NCBI GenBank assembly: GCA_026724425.1 | Contig: JAIUCV010000023.1 | Coordinates: 6,143,958 to 6,207,957 of the forward strand | Length of the DNA: 64,000 nt | Source: Erythrophleum ivorense | Taxonomy: Eukaryota > Streptophyta > Magnoliopsida > Fabales > Fabaceae | Direction of reading: 5' to 3' | Shown: positions 45,101 through 57,900 of the stretch, piece after piece | Layout: the number at the start of each line of letters is the position of its first letter | Position numbering within the stretch: the first letter of the stretch is position 1 | The notes under the pieces: generated by a model | What the model saw: the letters and a program-made list of their open reading frames with translations, nothing else | What the model was told of the DNA's origin: nothing | Databases searched by the model: none | Made by a program: the position numbers and the translations under genes

Positions 45101-47590
45101 CAAAGAAAACTACACGGGTGCCAAGAAGAAGTATAGCCTCAGCCTAAAGGGTTCAAGGCACCTAGGGATAGTTTTAAATTTTTTCAAGCCCATTTTTGAG
45201 TCATATATGATGGGTAAAGTTAAGAGGAAACCTTGGAAAAAATTTAAGAGGCCTAGAGAATGAATTAGTAGTATAGGTTCCATAATATGACCTAAAAAAG
45301 TAACATGTAGTTAGGCTCCTTGTTTCAATTGTGTGATAACTCCAAGAGGTTTAATAGGAGTCATGAATTATAAATGAAAGGAAAAAATGGAGCTTAGAAC
45401 TCAATTGATGGATGTTACTTCATTAGGTGCATTTAGGAACCATAAATGAACCATAAGATAAAGTTAGAGTTCCAAGTAGATATGTGGCTTTGAGAATGAT
45501 TCTAAAAGCATAATTGGTTCCTATTTTATGTGTTTAGGCCAAGAGAAACAAGTCTCTCATCATTGTGAGTGTGTGGCCAAGGAAGGGAGCATAATTCCAA
45601 GAGAAAAAGTGTGCTGGTGTGGCAAAGGTAGCTCTCTTCACTTTCTCTCATGCATGGATGAATATTTGTCTTGTCTTTGAATGTGTGTATGTATGTTTTA
45701 AGCCATGAAAGGTGTTCTAGCATGTGCATATGTGTTATGGTACCATGATGTGATATTATGTTTTCAAATGATGTTTTATATGCTTGCCTTGGTTTACTTG
45801 AGTGTGGAGAAGCTAAGAACCTTCTAGCCATAGTAAGGATGAGTTAAAAACCCTTGAGAATGGTTAAGACAAAGTTTAGTGCCTTCCAAGAGAAAGGCTT
45901 AGTTCAAGGCCTCTAAGAAAAAGGGTGAGGCAAGTCCAATAACCTTGAAGAGAATAGGTGAGGCTAATCCACTTAATTGGCAAGCCTATGTATGCTTTAT
46001 ATGACTTGTTCAGATACCAAGAATGCTTCTTGAATGATCATACATTCCATTATACTCATGCATGCATTCTTAAGACTTGAATTGCATTCTTGATATATGA
46101 TTGAAAGGAAGATGAGCTATTAGAATTTTTTGAATCTCATCCACTCTTCTCCAATGTCTTAACATGCTAGGTGGACCAAATGAGTAAAGTATTGGAAGCC
46201 ACCAAGTTGAGAGATAAGAGATTAACAACAAAGTGCCTAATTTTACTTCTTTTGTAGCCATATGAATGGCATATGATGTAATCCTATGATGAAATTATTG
46301 TATAATCATTTGAACATATGTAATTACCCAAATGTTTGATGTATGTATGAGTTTTGGTACCAAATGAGTAGTAATGTACATTTTGGGTAGTGAATGGCAC
46401 TTTCAAGTATATGCATTCTTGTGTATGACATAGGGTGAGAGAGTGAGTTTTAAATTTTTGGGTTTGTGCACCTTTGAGACAAATTTAGTATACCATTTTG
46501 GTGTTTTTCGACGTGCTCAAGTGGCCATGGTTGCCTTAGAAGCTAAAATAGACCATTTGGAGCCCTCTTGTAGCATAAAAGTAACCATTTCACAACCCAA
46601 TGTCAAAATCTAACCAATGAATGAATTTTCTCATAAAATTTGACATGCATATAGATCTTATCCAGAGCTTTTCAGGAAGCTAAAAACCATATTATTAAGA
46701 GCTCTGTGGAATTAATTATGATTTTTCAAAGTTGTCATTTTTCTATTGAACTAATGTAGACACTATTCATTTGGTCAGTTGATTGGGCAGTGTCATTCGA
46801 GAGCTAAATGTTGTCCAATACTCATTAAATTTCATAGATATAAACTAGATATGATAAGATTTCCATGGCCACTAAGATCACCCCAATTGGACCTCTGAGC
46901 AGGGAGATATTAATTTTTGAAGATGGAGGACAATACCAATAATGATAGTCGACCTCTAGTACTGTTCCATCAATTTTTGATAGCTAGCAGCCTCTATTAT
47001 AGTCTGAATATATTTTTAATATAAAGTAGAATTCTGTAGCTTTCTAGAATGGTAAAGTATGCATGATTTTAATTTTTCTAAACTTAGTTATGATATTTCA
47101 AAGTTTATGATAGTAACATAAAAATCTAACCCGAGGCTACATCATTGATTTTCATGCATACCATCCATTTGCCCAAGTTCTAAGCCACATCTTGGGATGG
47201 TTATGAGTTGTAATTGTGTAATTAAATATGAGAATGAGATAGATGACTCCATATGGTCCACGGGACATCGAAAGAAAAATTTATCCACTATGCAACGCAA
47301 ATTAATCATTATTTTTAATGCCATTCTTTTGCCTTCTTGTTAAATGCATGGGATAAGGCATGGAAATAGCATGAGATAAGCTAGAAAAATATTGTGTTAT
47401 ATGGGAAACTTTGGTCTAGATGGGAAGGTCCTTACATAGTCTCTTGAGTCTTTCCATTCGGTGTGATTGAGCTATATGATGCGGTGAGCAAGACAAAGTT
47501 CAAGGTGAATGGACATCGACTCAAGCACTACTTTGAGTGAGTACCTCGTCATGAGCATGAGAAACTCCAACTTTTAGACCCTTCCTGAAC
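42199..47590 (+). pseudogene. Athila pol remnant: protease joined to RNase H end (RT deleted), integrase split by solo LTR D
   Basis: Protease: FFIPCTIGDIKFLDALVDLG, TNVMLKSVFS and LADRCCVVPEGVLEDVLV (42,240-42,530). The next recognisable block, 42,582 on, is the C-terminal RNase H: VIIFTDHLAIKYLFKKPD, LIRW and AENMVANHLS. The whole RT and most of RNase H are therefore missing. Integrase follows: FCHTLACGGHFSS (zinc part; one Cys of the CX2C lost), LAVDYVSKWVEV, RVIISDQGSHF, AEVSNRD, ALWAYHTTYKTSIRMSPFRL and GKACHL. LTR D interrupts after KSIMKLM; the tail GKLWSRWEGPYIVS and KFKVNGHRLKHYFE is right of it (47,404-47,540). Many stops. It could only move with proteins from another copy. Confidence 0.85.
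43925..47401 (+). mobile_element. Solo LTR D (Tekay-type family), 3.5 kb, imperfect TSD
   Basis: Starts TGTAATGTCCG and ends TGTGTTATA (the usual ACA end has decayed). Flanks TGTGA and TGGGA match 4 of 5. It shows CTATATATATG (44,474), donor GAAG|GTATG (44,605), a 90-nt middle exon (45,538-45,627), a decayed array, a partly broken hairpin near 46,120-46,139 and the acceptor GCTAG|GTGG at 46,170. Confidence 0.8.
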
Positions 47591-48928
47591 AAGTTGCTTC
47601 TATCCTTTCCCCACCCTTGTCCTTTTGCATTTGTCTTTACTGTTGATTAGTTCATTTGGATTATTGGATGGCTTAATGCATTGAGGACAATGCATGATTT
47701 TAAATGTAGGGGAAGGGTTTCTTAAAAAGTAGGTTTTGATCTTTTTTATAAAAAAAAATTTAAGTTTTGGATGTGAGAACTTACATACTATAGTTTATTA
47801 ATACATGATTATCTTGAAAATGAGAGGTGTTTTAATTATCATTGCATGTATTAAACTAAGTAACAAAGTGCTTAATCTAAGGACTTTAAGTTGTAGGTCA
47901 TTTACCCTAGTATGTTTTTGGGCCTAAATTTTTTTTTTCCTTTTAGAGTGTATCTTTTTATTTAGTTCTCAATTTGGAATTTGGCTTATGTCATGTTCAA
48001 GATCACATGCATTGTTAGTTGCACTTGCATAGATAGGATAAAAGGCATTCATTTCTTACAATTAACCCTTGGCCAAATATGCTATCCTGTATACATTGAT
48101 ATATCTCTCGTTAGTCCCTTTGAGCCTATAGTCTATTCATTTCTTACCCTTAGCCACTTCATGAATTCATACCTCTTCTACCCTTTTGTTGGATGCTTAG
48201 AGTTATTAAGAGCATACATTTCATATCTATGATGGATAAAGACACATTGTCCACTTGTTGTGTTGCCAAATGTTAATATTCTTAGCTTACTTACAAGAAA
48301 AAAGAGAAAAGAAAAGAAAAAGGAATTAGAAAAAGAAAAAAAAAAAGAGAAAGTTGTAGTTATTTGTCTTATATCATTAACTGTTGCACCATAATGAGTG
48401 AATAAGATTTAGTTGATATGCTTGGTTCATCCTAGTTCCATTAACTAGCTCTTGGTGATTCTAAGTATTCAACATTTTATTGGTTTAGCTTTTTTATCCC
48501 ATTTTGTTTCTTACATCATCCCTTTTCTTTCTAACCATAGCCATCCAATAAAAGCCCTTTTGATCTATGTGGTGTGATTAACTTTAATAGTGGTGAAGAG
48601 TTTAGACCTTTGCCAAACCTATGGAAAGAGAGCTAATGTGAAGGAATTGAGGGTAAACACAAGTCACTTGAGTAAAAGAGCAAATTAGACACTATCTTAG
48701 GAGAGGACCCTAGACTTTATAAGGACCTCAACTAAGTCTCTTTGCCATGATGTTTGATCTTACAACATTTGATTAACTTGCCTTGATTTGAAAGGTATGA
48801 TTGTGTTGATTACTTGCATGGTTTGTTTCTTTCTCACATTTCTTGTTTTTCTTTGTTTTCCTTTTGGTTTTTTAATGCCTTTTGTTTTATTTTTGCCTTG
48901 GAGTGCAAAAGACTAAATGTGGGGGAAT
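47591..48928 (+). other. Athila 3' spacer with polypurine tract
   Basis: No coding sequence is recognised between the integrase end and the 3' LTR. Athila elements often have a non-coding or env-like region here; no env-like reading frame is visible. AAATGTGGGGGAAT at 48,915-48,928 is the polypurine tract. An A/G-rich run lies at 48,296-48,352. Confidence 0.6.
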
Positions 48929-51375
48929 TGATAACTCCTATATTTTTATCATTTTTATTTCTCATTCTTATTGATTTTAACCAATGGTTTTAGCTAATTA
49001 GAGTTTTTTAAATGATTTTCATGATTTTGGCCAAATTTTGGATTTGATAGTTTTTTAGGCTAATTCTTTAGGATTATATTCATATTATGTATATTGTGTG
49101 ATTCCATTAATTTTAGGGCTTAATTCTTCCTATCTTGCCAAATCCATGTATTGCACCTTGATTTCATGCATAATTGTGCTTTACCAGATGATTAATCATG
49201 AAATTCTAGATGTTTTCTAGTGGGTTTCTTTTGGGGAATGTCCATTCCTTCATCTTTTTGATGATTTCCTTCATTCCATATTATTAGTTTCCATTTTATG
49301 TTGAACCCAAAATTTTACTATCTCTACTATTTTTTGCTTTCCCAAAATACTCCTACATAGGGACCTGCTTGGATTTTTCATTAATGAATTTTAATTTAAT
49401 CATTTCATATGATTATTAGGCAATTAATCTTAAGAGATTAATGGTTAAAGTTAGGTCATTTGATCAAGGATGTGATTAGTAAAACAGATTAAAGTTGATC
49501 CTACCTAGGATAAAATGGTCATTTTCATAGAAAAATAATTTTTCTTGTGAATTTCTTAAATTTTTTTTTTCTTTCTTTCTAATAATTTTAGCATAATATT
49601 CTCTGCATTTGTGTTTAATTTTCATCCCTCAATTAGTCTTCAATAGGGCTTTAATTGGATTAATTCATTTAATTAATGATTAATGCTACTTAATTATATG
49701 ATTAATCATTTTATTTTTGCTACATAATTTATTTTGATGTCATATTTTTATAGGTTACATGGCTCATTGGAAGGCAATTTAGCCATTTAAATGGATGATA
49801 AATTTGACTTTTCATGGAGTGATGACGTGGCATTCATTAATCCATGTCATCAACTTTTTTTAATTCCATTGGTCCATCTAATCCCTTACCTATCCACATC
49901 ACCTCCTAAACCCTAATTTTATTCATCAAGAAGAAAAAACCAAGAAGGGGGGATGACATTCTTCATCTTGGCCAAGGGTGAGACATCTTCTTCTTGCTTC
50001 TTCCATTTTCCTCCATTAAAACACACACCAAGCTCCACCTCTTGGATTTCTATGCCACTTTTCTTTATTTCTTCACCATTTTCCTCCACTGTATCTCCAT
50101 TCTTCCACTTTTCTTAATTTTTTCTTCATCTATTCTTCCATTCTTCTTCTTGGCCATGACACATTCCTTCCTCTACCACCATAAGGATGCCATTCCCACC
50201 TTGAAGGCCATGGATGAAATTTTCTTGAAAATTAAAGGAGGGCTTGTGACCATGAGGAGTTAAGGAGTTTGATGATGACCTAGCAAGCTTGGAAGGGATT
50301 CAAGAGGCGATGGATTGTAAGCATTAGATTAGGCTAACTATGTTTTCTTCTTTCACTTTTTCCATTTCAATTTTTATATCAATTTAGGATAGAATTAGAA
50401 TTGTAATGGTTGAATTATATTAGACTATTATGGACTGTAATGTGAACCACTAGATTAGTGGATTGGAATTTGTATGAATTACTATTTTATTAATATGAGA
50501 TTATGTTTAAATTAACCTTTGCATCTTATGTTCTGATGTCTTGATTCTTGAACTTTAGCTTCTTGATTTAGCATTCTAGGTGCTAATTAAGTGGTTTAAT
50601 TCTTGATTGAAGTATTGGAATTGTTAAATGGATATGGTTTTATGGACATAAAGTCTAGGTCAATGTTATGGATAATTGTGCAATTCTTGCAAGCTTGATC
50701 AATTATCATATTATCATGCAAGTTAGGTGTTTGATAAAATGCCTAGGTGAGTATTCATTCTAGGTAATTGGTCTTACATCCTAAACTTAGAGAGTTTATA
50801 GTTTTAATGCATATGACAATTGATCATAGTAGTTGTCCCAAGTTCAATTAATCATTAGAATCAATTTTTTCCCTCTTTAAGTATTGTTAGGTTATCATCT
50901 TCATTTCATTTCATTTGAATTTTGCAATCTACCTAATTTTATATAATTAGCTTTCTTGAATTTGTTCTAGTTTAATTTTCAAGTCAATCATATATAAAAA
51001 AAAAACCCCAAATTTTGTAATTAGTTTGAATCTTACATAGGTTAGTATATTGACATTAGCATCTTTTTATTTTACTTTTTCCATTTAAATAAATTACATC
51101 ATTTACATTTTCCATGCTTGTCCACACCCATATACACTTATTTATACTTTCATACAATTACCCACACACTTACATACTTTTCCATGTTCATGAAAACAAT
51201 TAAATAATAAAAAAAAGAAATAAAAATATATACTTGCTTAATTATTTAGTTACTCACCTAAATGATATTATTTTAGTTGCTCCAAAGTGAAAGGACCTTA
51301 GTTGCACACTTTTACTATGTAATTTTTATTTTGCAACCAAGTTTTTAAATTGCAACCTCACGACAAGGTTGGTCA
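48929..51375 (+). repeat. Athila 3' LTR (uninterrupted)
   Basis: TGATAACTCC...GGTTGGTCA. It serves as the intact reference that proves the 5' LTR was split. The two LTRs look roughly 90% alike by eye, so the element is much older than the Tekay copy nested in it. Confidence 0.85.
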
Positions 51376-52675
51376 GTGTAACACACATACTTACTCTCTT
51401 TGACCTTGAGAATGCCATATATGTATGCTTGAATGATGAATGAGTTATTGAAATTCTTTGAATTTCATTCTTTCCCATGCTTTCCCTAACCATGTCTAAG
51501 CAAACCTTAAGGAAGCAAATATGGTCATCAAAGAGCAAAAGAAGCTTCATTTTGACACTAGTTTAAGATTTAATGTATATTCTTCCAAGTATGAAGGTGT
51601 ATATGTATAATATGAGATATAACCATTCTCACACACTAAAAAGCTTGGGATTATGATGTATAAACCATTTTTGATTGTAAACATGTGATATTGTGAAATT
51701 TGACCATTTGAGTTCTTGAGTTTGCATATGTATAATGGCACGTAGGAGTGTGATTTTGAGTTGCATGGCTTTTGAGGTATGTTCTACTAGCCATATATGC
51801 TGCATTTATCATTTAAAACTTGCTCAAATCATGACATGGCAAGATATGGCTCAAAGCGAATCATTTGGAACTAAATTTGACATTTTTTTTACCCTCAAAA
51901 TGTCCTTGAACCAAAGTCTAACCAAATAGATGATTTTTGTACTAAAATTTGTTAGGCATTTAGAACTCATCTAAATTTTTTCATAAAGTTAAAAAATATA
52001 ATTTTTGAAACTTTATAGAATTTATTATAAATTTTTAAAGTTGGCTAAATTATGTAGATTTTTTTAGTTTACTATTCATTTGGTCCAACTGTTGTTTTCA
52101 TAGGTTTTAGCGGACCAAATGAGCTTGTTTTGATGTAAAATTTTTAGGAAAATTTATGTTTAAGGACCAAAAAGTGAAAAAAATTATTTTTAAGGACCTG
52201 TTACCACTAGATTCAATTATTTGTTACTAAACTAAGTGGTAATCATCCTAAAATAAGTGATAATGGGTCTCTAAGAATAAATTTTTTTACTCTTGGGTCA
52301 TTTATTATAATTCTCCCAAATTTTTATGTAGATGTTCCTATTATAAGCTTTTCGCAACCACTAAGTTTGGTCAAATCGGAGTTATGTAGCTCAAATTATG
52401 ATTTTTTAAAGTTTGATGCATATTATGTGCCAAAGTTGTGAAATTGAGTATATAAAGTGAGATCCAAATTTTGAACTTCCTTTTATGATATTTTAAGACT
52501 AACAAGCTTGTTTAGCATGAATTTAGGAATTTCTATGATGAAAATAATTATTTGTGCACAATTAATTGATATTTTAATAATGGTAAATTTCGCTGCCAAA
52601 AGTATTAATATGCATAATTGTTGTTATAAAAGAAATATGGTATGAGATGTATGTATATTCTTTGATGGTATGACA

Positions 52676-54149
52676 AATAGTATGTTACATAATCATATTA
52701 TTTTCATGACTAGTAAAGAAAGGAAATAATAAGCAAAGCAGGCAAGACAAGGCAAGGCAAAATATCAAAAGTGTAGATGTTTAAAGGACGTAGTCATGAT
52801 AGGGGTGGTCTTCGGAGAAGGGATTCTGTAAGACATAAAATTCCCAATCTGAAATAATCTCTAGGTGATAGAATCTAAAGGGATGACATTTCTACCAGTG
52901 ACAATAAGAAAAGAAAGAATATGTTCTTTTGGAATCAACTTGAAGGCTAGAGTCTCTCATGGTTTAATCCCATTCTCCTAATGACAAGGTAATGAAAAGA
53001 GGCTAAGAGGAGGATTAGAAGGCCCTTAAGTGGCTTTTAGGTTTAAGGTTTAATTTTAAGGTTTGTGGATCCAATCTAAAGAATGTCCTAGTAATATTTA
53101 CTCCTATCCATAAAGTGGAGATTTCATTGATAATAATAACTAAAAAGAATAGTCTTCCTCCTTGGTTACGCTAAAAACCTAGGTCTCACACCAAATAGTA
53201 TGAGATGCTTGGTGACTCAAGCTAATACAGGTGGTATAAGACACTTGGAGCATGGCCTGTGGAAAAGATTTCTTATACAAAGTGGTGCATCTAAGATAGG
53301 ATTATCTATGTCTCCTTATAATGATATGATGATGGCCTATGTCTAATAAAACTCTTAATGGATTACTATCCTACATGCAATTTTATGATAATATAATACT
53401 CAATGCATATATTGCACAATAGTTTTATTAGACATGATATGACATGAATTTATAAGCTAATGGACATGCCTATGAAGGGAGATTAAAGTCATAAACATAA
53501 ATATCTGTATAAACAGATGAGTTATCATGAGGTATGTTCAATATGCATATAAAAGATGACTCAAGTGAGAACATTTTTATACATACATATTTGCTTGTAT
53601 TGTCTTCATAATGCTACCTTTTATGTGTATAGACAAGGGAATGCTAAAAACATTTTTTGACATATGATAGCTGGACCATCAATACCAAAACCCCTAGTGT
53701 TCTTACCAAGAATGTGAATTCTCATTACACTTGGTGACATGTTCAGACAATGATTTAGTTTCTGTGGACTCAAAGCTAATAATAAAGTGGAGTACCTAAA
53801 GAAGACTAGACCTTGAGTATCTAGATGTAGGAAAATGCAAACAAAGGAACGCTATCTAACTTGTTAGATAATCATATTAAAAATTATGAGACACCAATGT
53901 ATATAAGTCGTCCAGCCTAAAAATTAGTTATACTTTTTATATTAATATCTAAGTATTATGATAACCTAATTTGTAATTATGAATATTGGATGCATTGAAG
54001 TAATAGATACACAATTAATTGAATGTCTATAGAAACAATCTTAGAATTTGAAATACTTAATAATAAAGAAATAAATTCTTAAGAATAAAAATTTTGCTAT
54101 TCCAATAAAGTTACTGAATAAGTAGCACCCTAGAAGCTAAAGGGTTATA
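52676..54149. other. Unassigned stretch, inferred Copia 2 interior near 5' LTR
   Basis: By position this should carry the Copia 2 leader and start of gag, but neither a primer-binding site nor gag motifs were found on either strand. It has no other recognisable content. Confidence 0.35.
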
Positions 54150-54255
54150 AGAAGATGAGTGAGTGAGATAAAAAGATGAGAATGAATTTTATTATTGAAG
54201 TAGTGTTGTTGTACAAGGATTATATAAGTGTGGCTAAATTTGGCATAATTAGTCA
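54150..54255 (-). repeat. Copia 2 5' LTR, distal part
   Basis: GGATTATATAAGTGTGGC, GGCATAATTAGTCA on the plus strand match GATTATATAGGTGTGGC, GACATAACTACTCA of the 3' LTR at 13,973-14,006. The left boundary is approximate. The piece ends with TCA, the CACTA target duplication. Confidence 0.6.
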
Positions 54256-54960
54256 CATTACAAGAAACCAAGGTTTTTCTCACTGAATTTTTATAGTGAG
54301 AAATTCTCATAAAATTTTTCACAAACTTTATACGATTTACAATTTTTCCACAATTCTTGTGATAAATTCTCACAACTTTTTTCTGTGTGAACTTTTGAAA
54401 AGAATCACAAGAGAAATATAATGACAAACATGTTGTGAAACAGTAGGAATAAGGTGCCAACAATTCTCTCAATTTTTTTGTGAGAAAAAATTCAAGAATT
54501 TTTTTTAATTCTTGCAAAAATATACCATGAAAACTATAGAGAAAAAATGTAATTTTTTAATTCTCACAATAGTTTATTATGAGAATTGATAACAAAAAAA
54601 ATTGTGTAATTTTTTTGAATTTTCACAATATTTTACCATAAGAATAATATTTTTATTCTCATAATAATTTATTGCGAGAATTTCAAAAGTTTTTGCAAAA
54701 TTTAAGAGAGAAAATATGTTTTACTTCACATGGTAATATAAAATGAGAATTTTGAAAAAAAAAATTATGTAATTTTTTGAATTCTCATAATATTTTATTG
54801 TAAAAAAATTTAAAAGTTTTAATTCTCATACTAATTTACTATGAGAATTTAAAAAATTCTTGCAAAATTTAAGAAAGAAAATGTGTTTTAATTCTTATGT
54901 TAAACTATTATAACAATACAAAAATTACAATTCTTTTTTTAATTCTCATAGTTGAAAATT
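54256..54960 (+). repeat. CACTA left end with subterminal inverted repeats
   Basis: From 54,285 on, units such as AATTCTCACAATAGTTTATT ATGAGAATT recur at about 30-60-nt spacing (e.g. 54,560-54,590, 54,650-54,685, 54,780-54,800, 54,820-54,850). Each unit is itself near-palindromic. These are the expected binding sites of CACTA transposase. Confidence 0.75.
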
Positions 54961-54997
54961 GTTTCATTTTTTTTACCTAAATCTCCTAAAGCTAAAG

Positions 54998-57900
54998 TGT
55001 AATACCTTAACCTGTTAGCTATTTTACCATGATCTCATTATCCATCCCAATGCATTTCATATGGATTAGAGCATAATCATATAGATAAGCAAGCATTTTT
55101 CATGAAAAGGCATTATTTTAATGAGATTATTTGCGTTATGTAAGGTCCCATTTTCTCATTTTATGTTCCATGGACCATATAAACTCATCAATATCATTTT
55201 CTAGTCATAACATATCCATATAAGTCATACACATCATAATTGACCTCATTCATTTCGAGTTTGAAACTACATCACACAAAACTCATGGTTTGCTCTCAGG
55301 TTCCAATTTTAGTTTTCTGATATAAATTTTAAAAATTCATAACTAATTTTAGAAAAATCAAAATCAAGGAAATCATACCATTCTGAAAAAGTTGTGGATG
55401 TCTACTTTTGACTAAAAATAAGTGCAAACCAATGCAGTAGCCTTAAGCCACTAGAAAGCTTATGATGTCTAGTTTATTTTTATAAAATTTCATGAGCATT
55501 GGACTTCATTTGACCCATTTGTGATACAGAGAAGCAATCTGATCAAATGAACAGTAACTATATTATTTCTACATAATTTGGCCAACTTTAGAAAGTTATA
55601 ATAAATTCTCTAGAGATCTAAATTGAGTGCTATTTAGCTCTGTGAACAGCTCTAGATGAGACTTACTTGCTGACCAAATTTCATAGAAAAACTCATTCAT
55701 TTGGTCATACTTTAATTTAACACACCATTTGGTAAAAATTGGAGTTCAAAATGGCATCTCAAGATACCAAATTGCCCTTCTTGCTTTCCATAACCACTTA
55801 GGCAAGTTTAAAAGCATAAACACTATACATAAAAGCATGCCAAATGATCCAAATCACCATAGGGCTCAATCCAACCTTGCCACATCCATATATATACAAG
55901 AACATTAAGTTATATAATGGCAAAGGAGTGACAAAATCTCACATTTTCATTCATCTAGCTTCCATATTGATACATACACTATTTGTACATATATTAAAAC
56001 ATGCTTAGGGGTTTACATCATAGATACATCTCATGGGTACATAGTTTGACATCAAAATATAATTAAACAAGTCATTTCTCTATTTTGTTACCATAATCGT
56101 GTTTTTTATGTTTGTTGGCCTTCATTTCCTTGTTTACTTGATTCATTTAGACATGGTTAGACATGTGTGAGGCAAGGGTAAGATTCAAAGAATCCCAACA
56201 ACTTTTAACCCTTTCAAACATACATAATGGATGCATAAATAAGTCAAAGAATACATGCATGACATTCAAGCTATTAATGAGCATACATAAAACATTTTTC
56301 TTGTCACATAAACTCATACATAAGAAGCATAAGCTCTCAGGAGCATTGGTCTAGTCTCACCCATCTTTTTTGGGACTTTTGGAATTACCTCACCTACTTT
56401 CAAGGGGCTTTTGACTAAGTCTCACTTTTCTTGAGATTTTTGGTTTTGTCTCACCCATTTCTAGGGACTTTTAGCTCATCCTCACCCTTTCTAAAGGACT
56501 TTTGGCACAACCAAACTCATGTAAGCCATAATGCTACTATAAAGACATTTCAAGAAGCATAATAGTACTATAACATATAAGCATTGGCTAGAAACATTTC
56601 TCGTGGCTCACACATATACACAAGCGCTTTAAGACAAGCAAACATCTAAGCCATGCATGAAAAAAAGGTTAGAGAGCTACCTTGAAGCAAGAACGCAACA
56701 CTTTCTCTTGAAATTCTTTTTCCCCTTTTTTAGCGAAGTCTTACAATTAGGTAGCCCTTAGTTCACTTAGCCTAGAGACATTAAAAGATACATAAATCAC
56801 TCATGGAAACAAGCCTTGGCATCATATGTAACAGCCAAGAGAAAAGAAAAGAAACGAGAAAAGAAAAGGAAAAGAGAAAGCTGAAAAATTTTCGAAGAGC
56901 TGGAAATTTTCTAAGTCTTCTCGCCATAGCGAGAAATGGCCTCGCCAGAGCGAGAATGCCTCATCGCAATAGCGAATGTGTCTCTAGCTATAGCGAGTGG
57001 GGGCATTCCATATAAAAACTAGGGAGTTGCTCGCCGTAGCGATGCCATAGCGAAGGCAGAGTTCTGGAACAGACACGATCTCACCATAGCGACGCCATAG
57101 CGAAGGTCAGGAACAGACACGATCTCGCTGTAACGACGCCATAGCGAAGGCAGAGGTCTGGAAAAGACACGAGCTCGCGCGTAGCGAGGGCAATGGCTCA
57201 CTATAGCGAGAGCGGTCCAGACAAGCGAGAAAAAGAGAATTTGATTTTTTAAAAGCTTCCAAATCTCTTCTTTCTTCTTCTAACCGACTCAAGCTCGCCA
57301 TAGGAGAGAGAAAAGAGCGGAGGAGAGAGAGAGAAGCTGAAGAGAAGAAGAAAGGACAAGAAAAGTAAGAAATCTCATAGCCTTTCTCTTCATATGTTGC
57401 CCTTCTCCCCTTCCCCTCTCTTTCCACGGTTTAGATAGTAAGATGGTTAGGTCTTGAGTCTGGTTTAGAGGAGAGAGAGTGGGAAACCATTCTTGAGGGA
57501 GATTAGAAGTATATAGTCTTCTCTTTCTTGCTTTCCCTTGGTAAGAACATGAGAAGTTGAGAAAAGAGAGGAGATAACAAATAGACTCTAGTGAGAGAAA
57601 AAGACCTAGGTTGAGAAGCTCAGTAGAGCTGATTAGAAGTGATCCTTAGCTTAAGAATTTAGTATTAAGGTATTAATTCCATGCTTTTGTGTGGTTAGGC
57701 TCAAGAGAAGTTCCCCATCTAGAAGTGGTATTGAAATCCATAAGGGAGGAGACAAGTGAAGGAAGAAGTAGGGAATAGCAAACAAGGTAGTTCTCTCCAC
57801 TTTCTCTCATGCATAATTGTGTGTTTACATTGTCTTGCTTGTGTGTATGAATGATATGAGTTATGAGAAGTGTGTTAGCATGATGATATGATATGAATTG

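Larger units (their letters stand above)
20266..51375 (+). mobile_element. Athila-type Ty3/Gypsy retrotransposon, split by three LTR insertions
   Basis: The LTRs begin TGATAACTCCTATATTTT (20,266 and 48,929) and end GGTTAGTCA / GGTTGGTCA (35,951 and 51,375). Flanks are GCGTA (20,261-20,265) and GTGTA (51,376-51,380). With insertions removed it is about 10.65 kb: 5' LTR ~2.3 kb, interior ~5.9 kb, 3' LTR ~2.45 kb. The PBS fits tRNA-Asp, as in Athila, and gag and integrase match Athila proteins in wording and order. RT is deleted. It disrupts solo LTR A. Confidence 0.85.
18200..52675 (+). mobile_element. Solo LTR A (Tekay-type family), split by the Athila element
   Basis: Starts TGTAATATCTAG at 18,200 and ends GGTATGACA at 52,675. 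Flanking pentamers are AATAA (18,195-18,199) and AATAG (52,676-52,680), 4 of 5 identical. The two halves are 18,200-20,265 and 51,381-52,675, about 3.36 kb in all, matching other solo LTRs of the family. It has a TATA box (18,735), splice donor AAG|GTAAGTAAA (18,852), a middle exon whose donor is mutated (19,765-about 19,856), a GGTGAG...AAAGTC array (20,046-20,200), and the hairpin at 51,449-51,467. No internal domain exists, so it arose by LTR-LTR recombination or is a fragment. Confidence 0.75.

Noticed and set aside
47981..48232. Athila env-like gene in the 3' spacer
   Set aside because: The 83-codon frame shows no signal peptide plus transmembrane layout and no continuity with neighbouring frames; treated as non-coding spacer.
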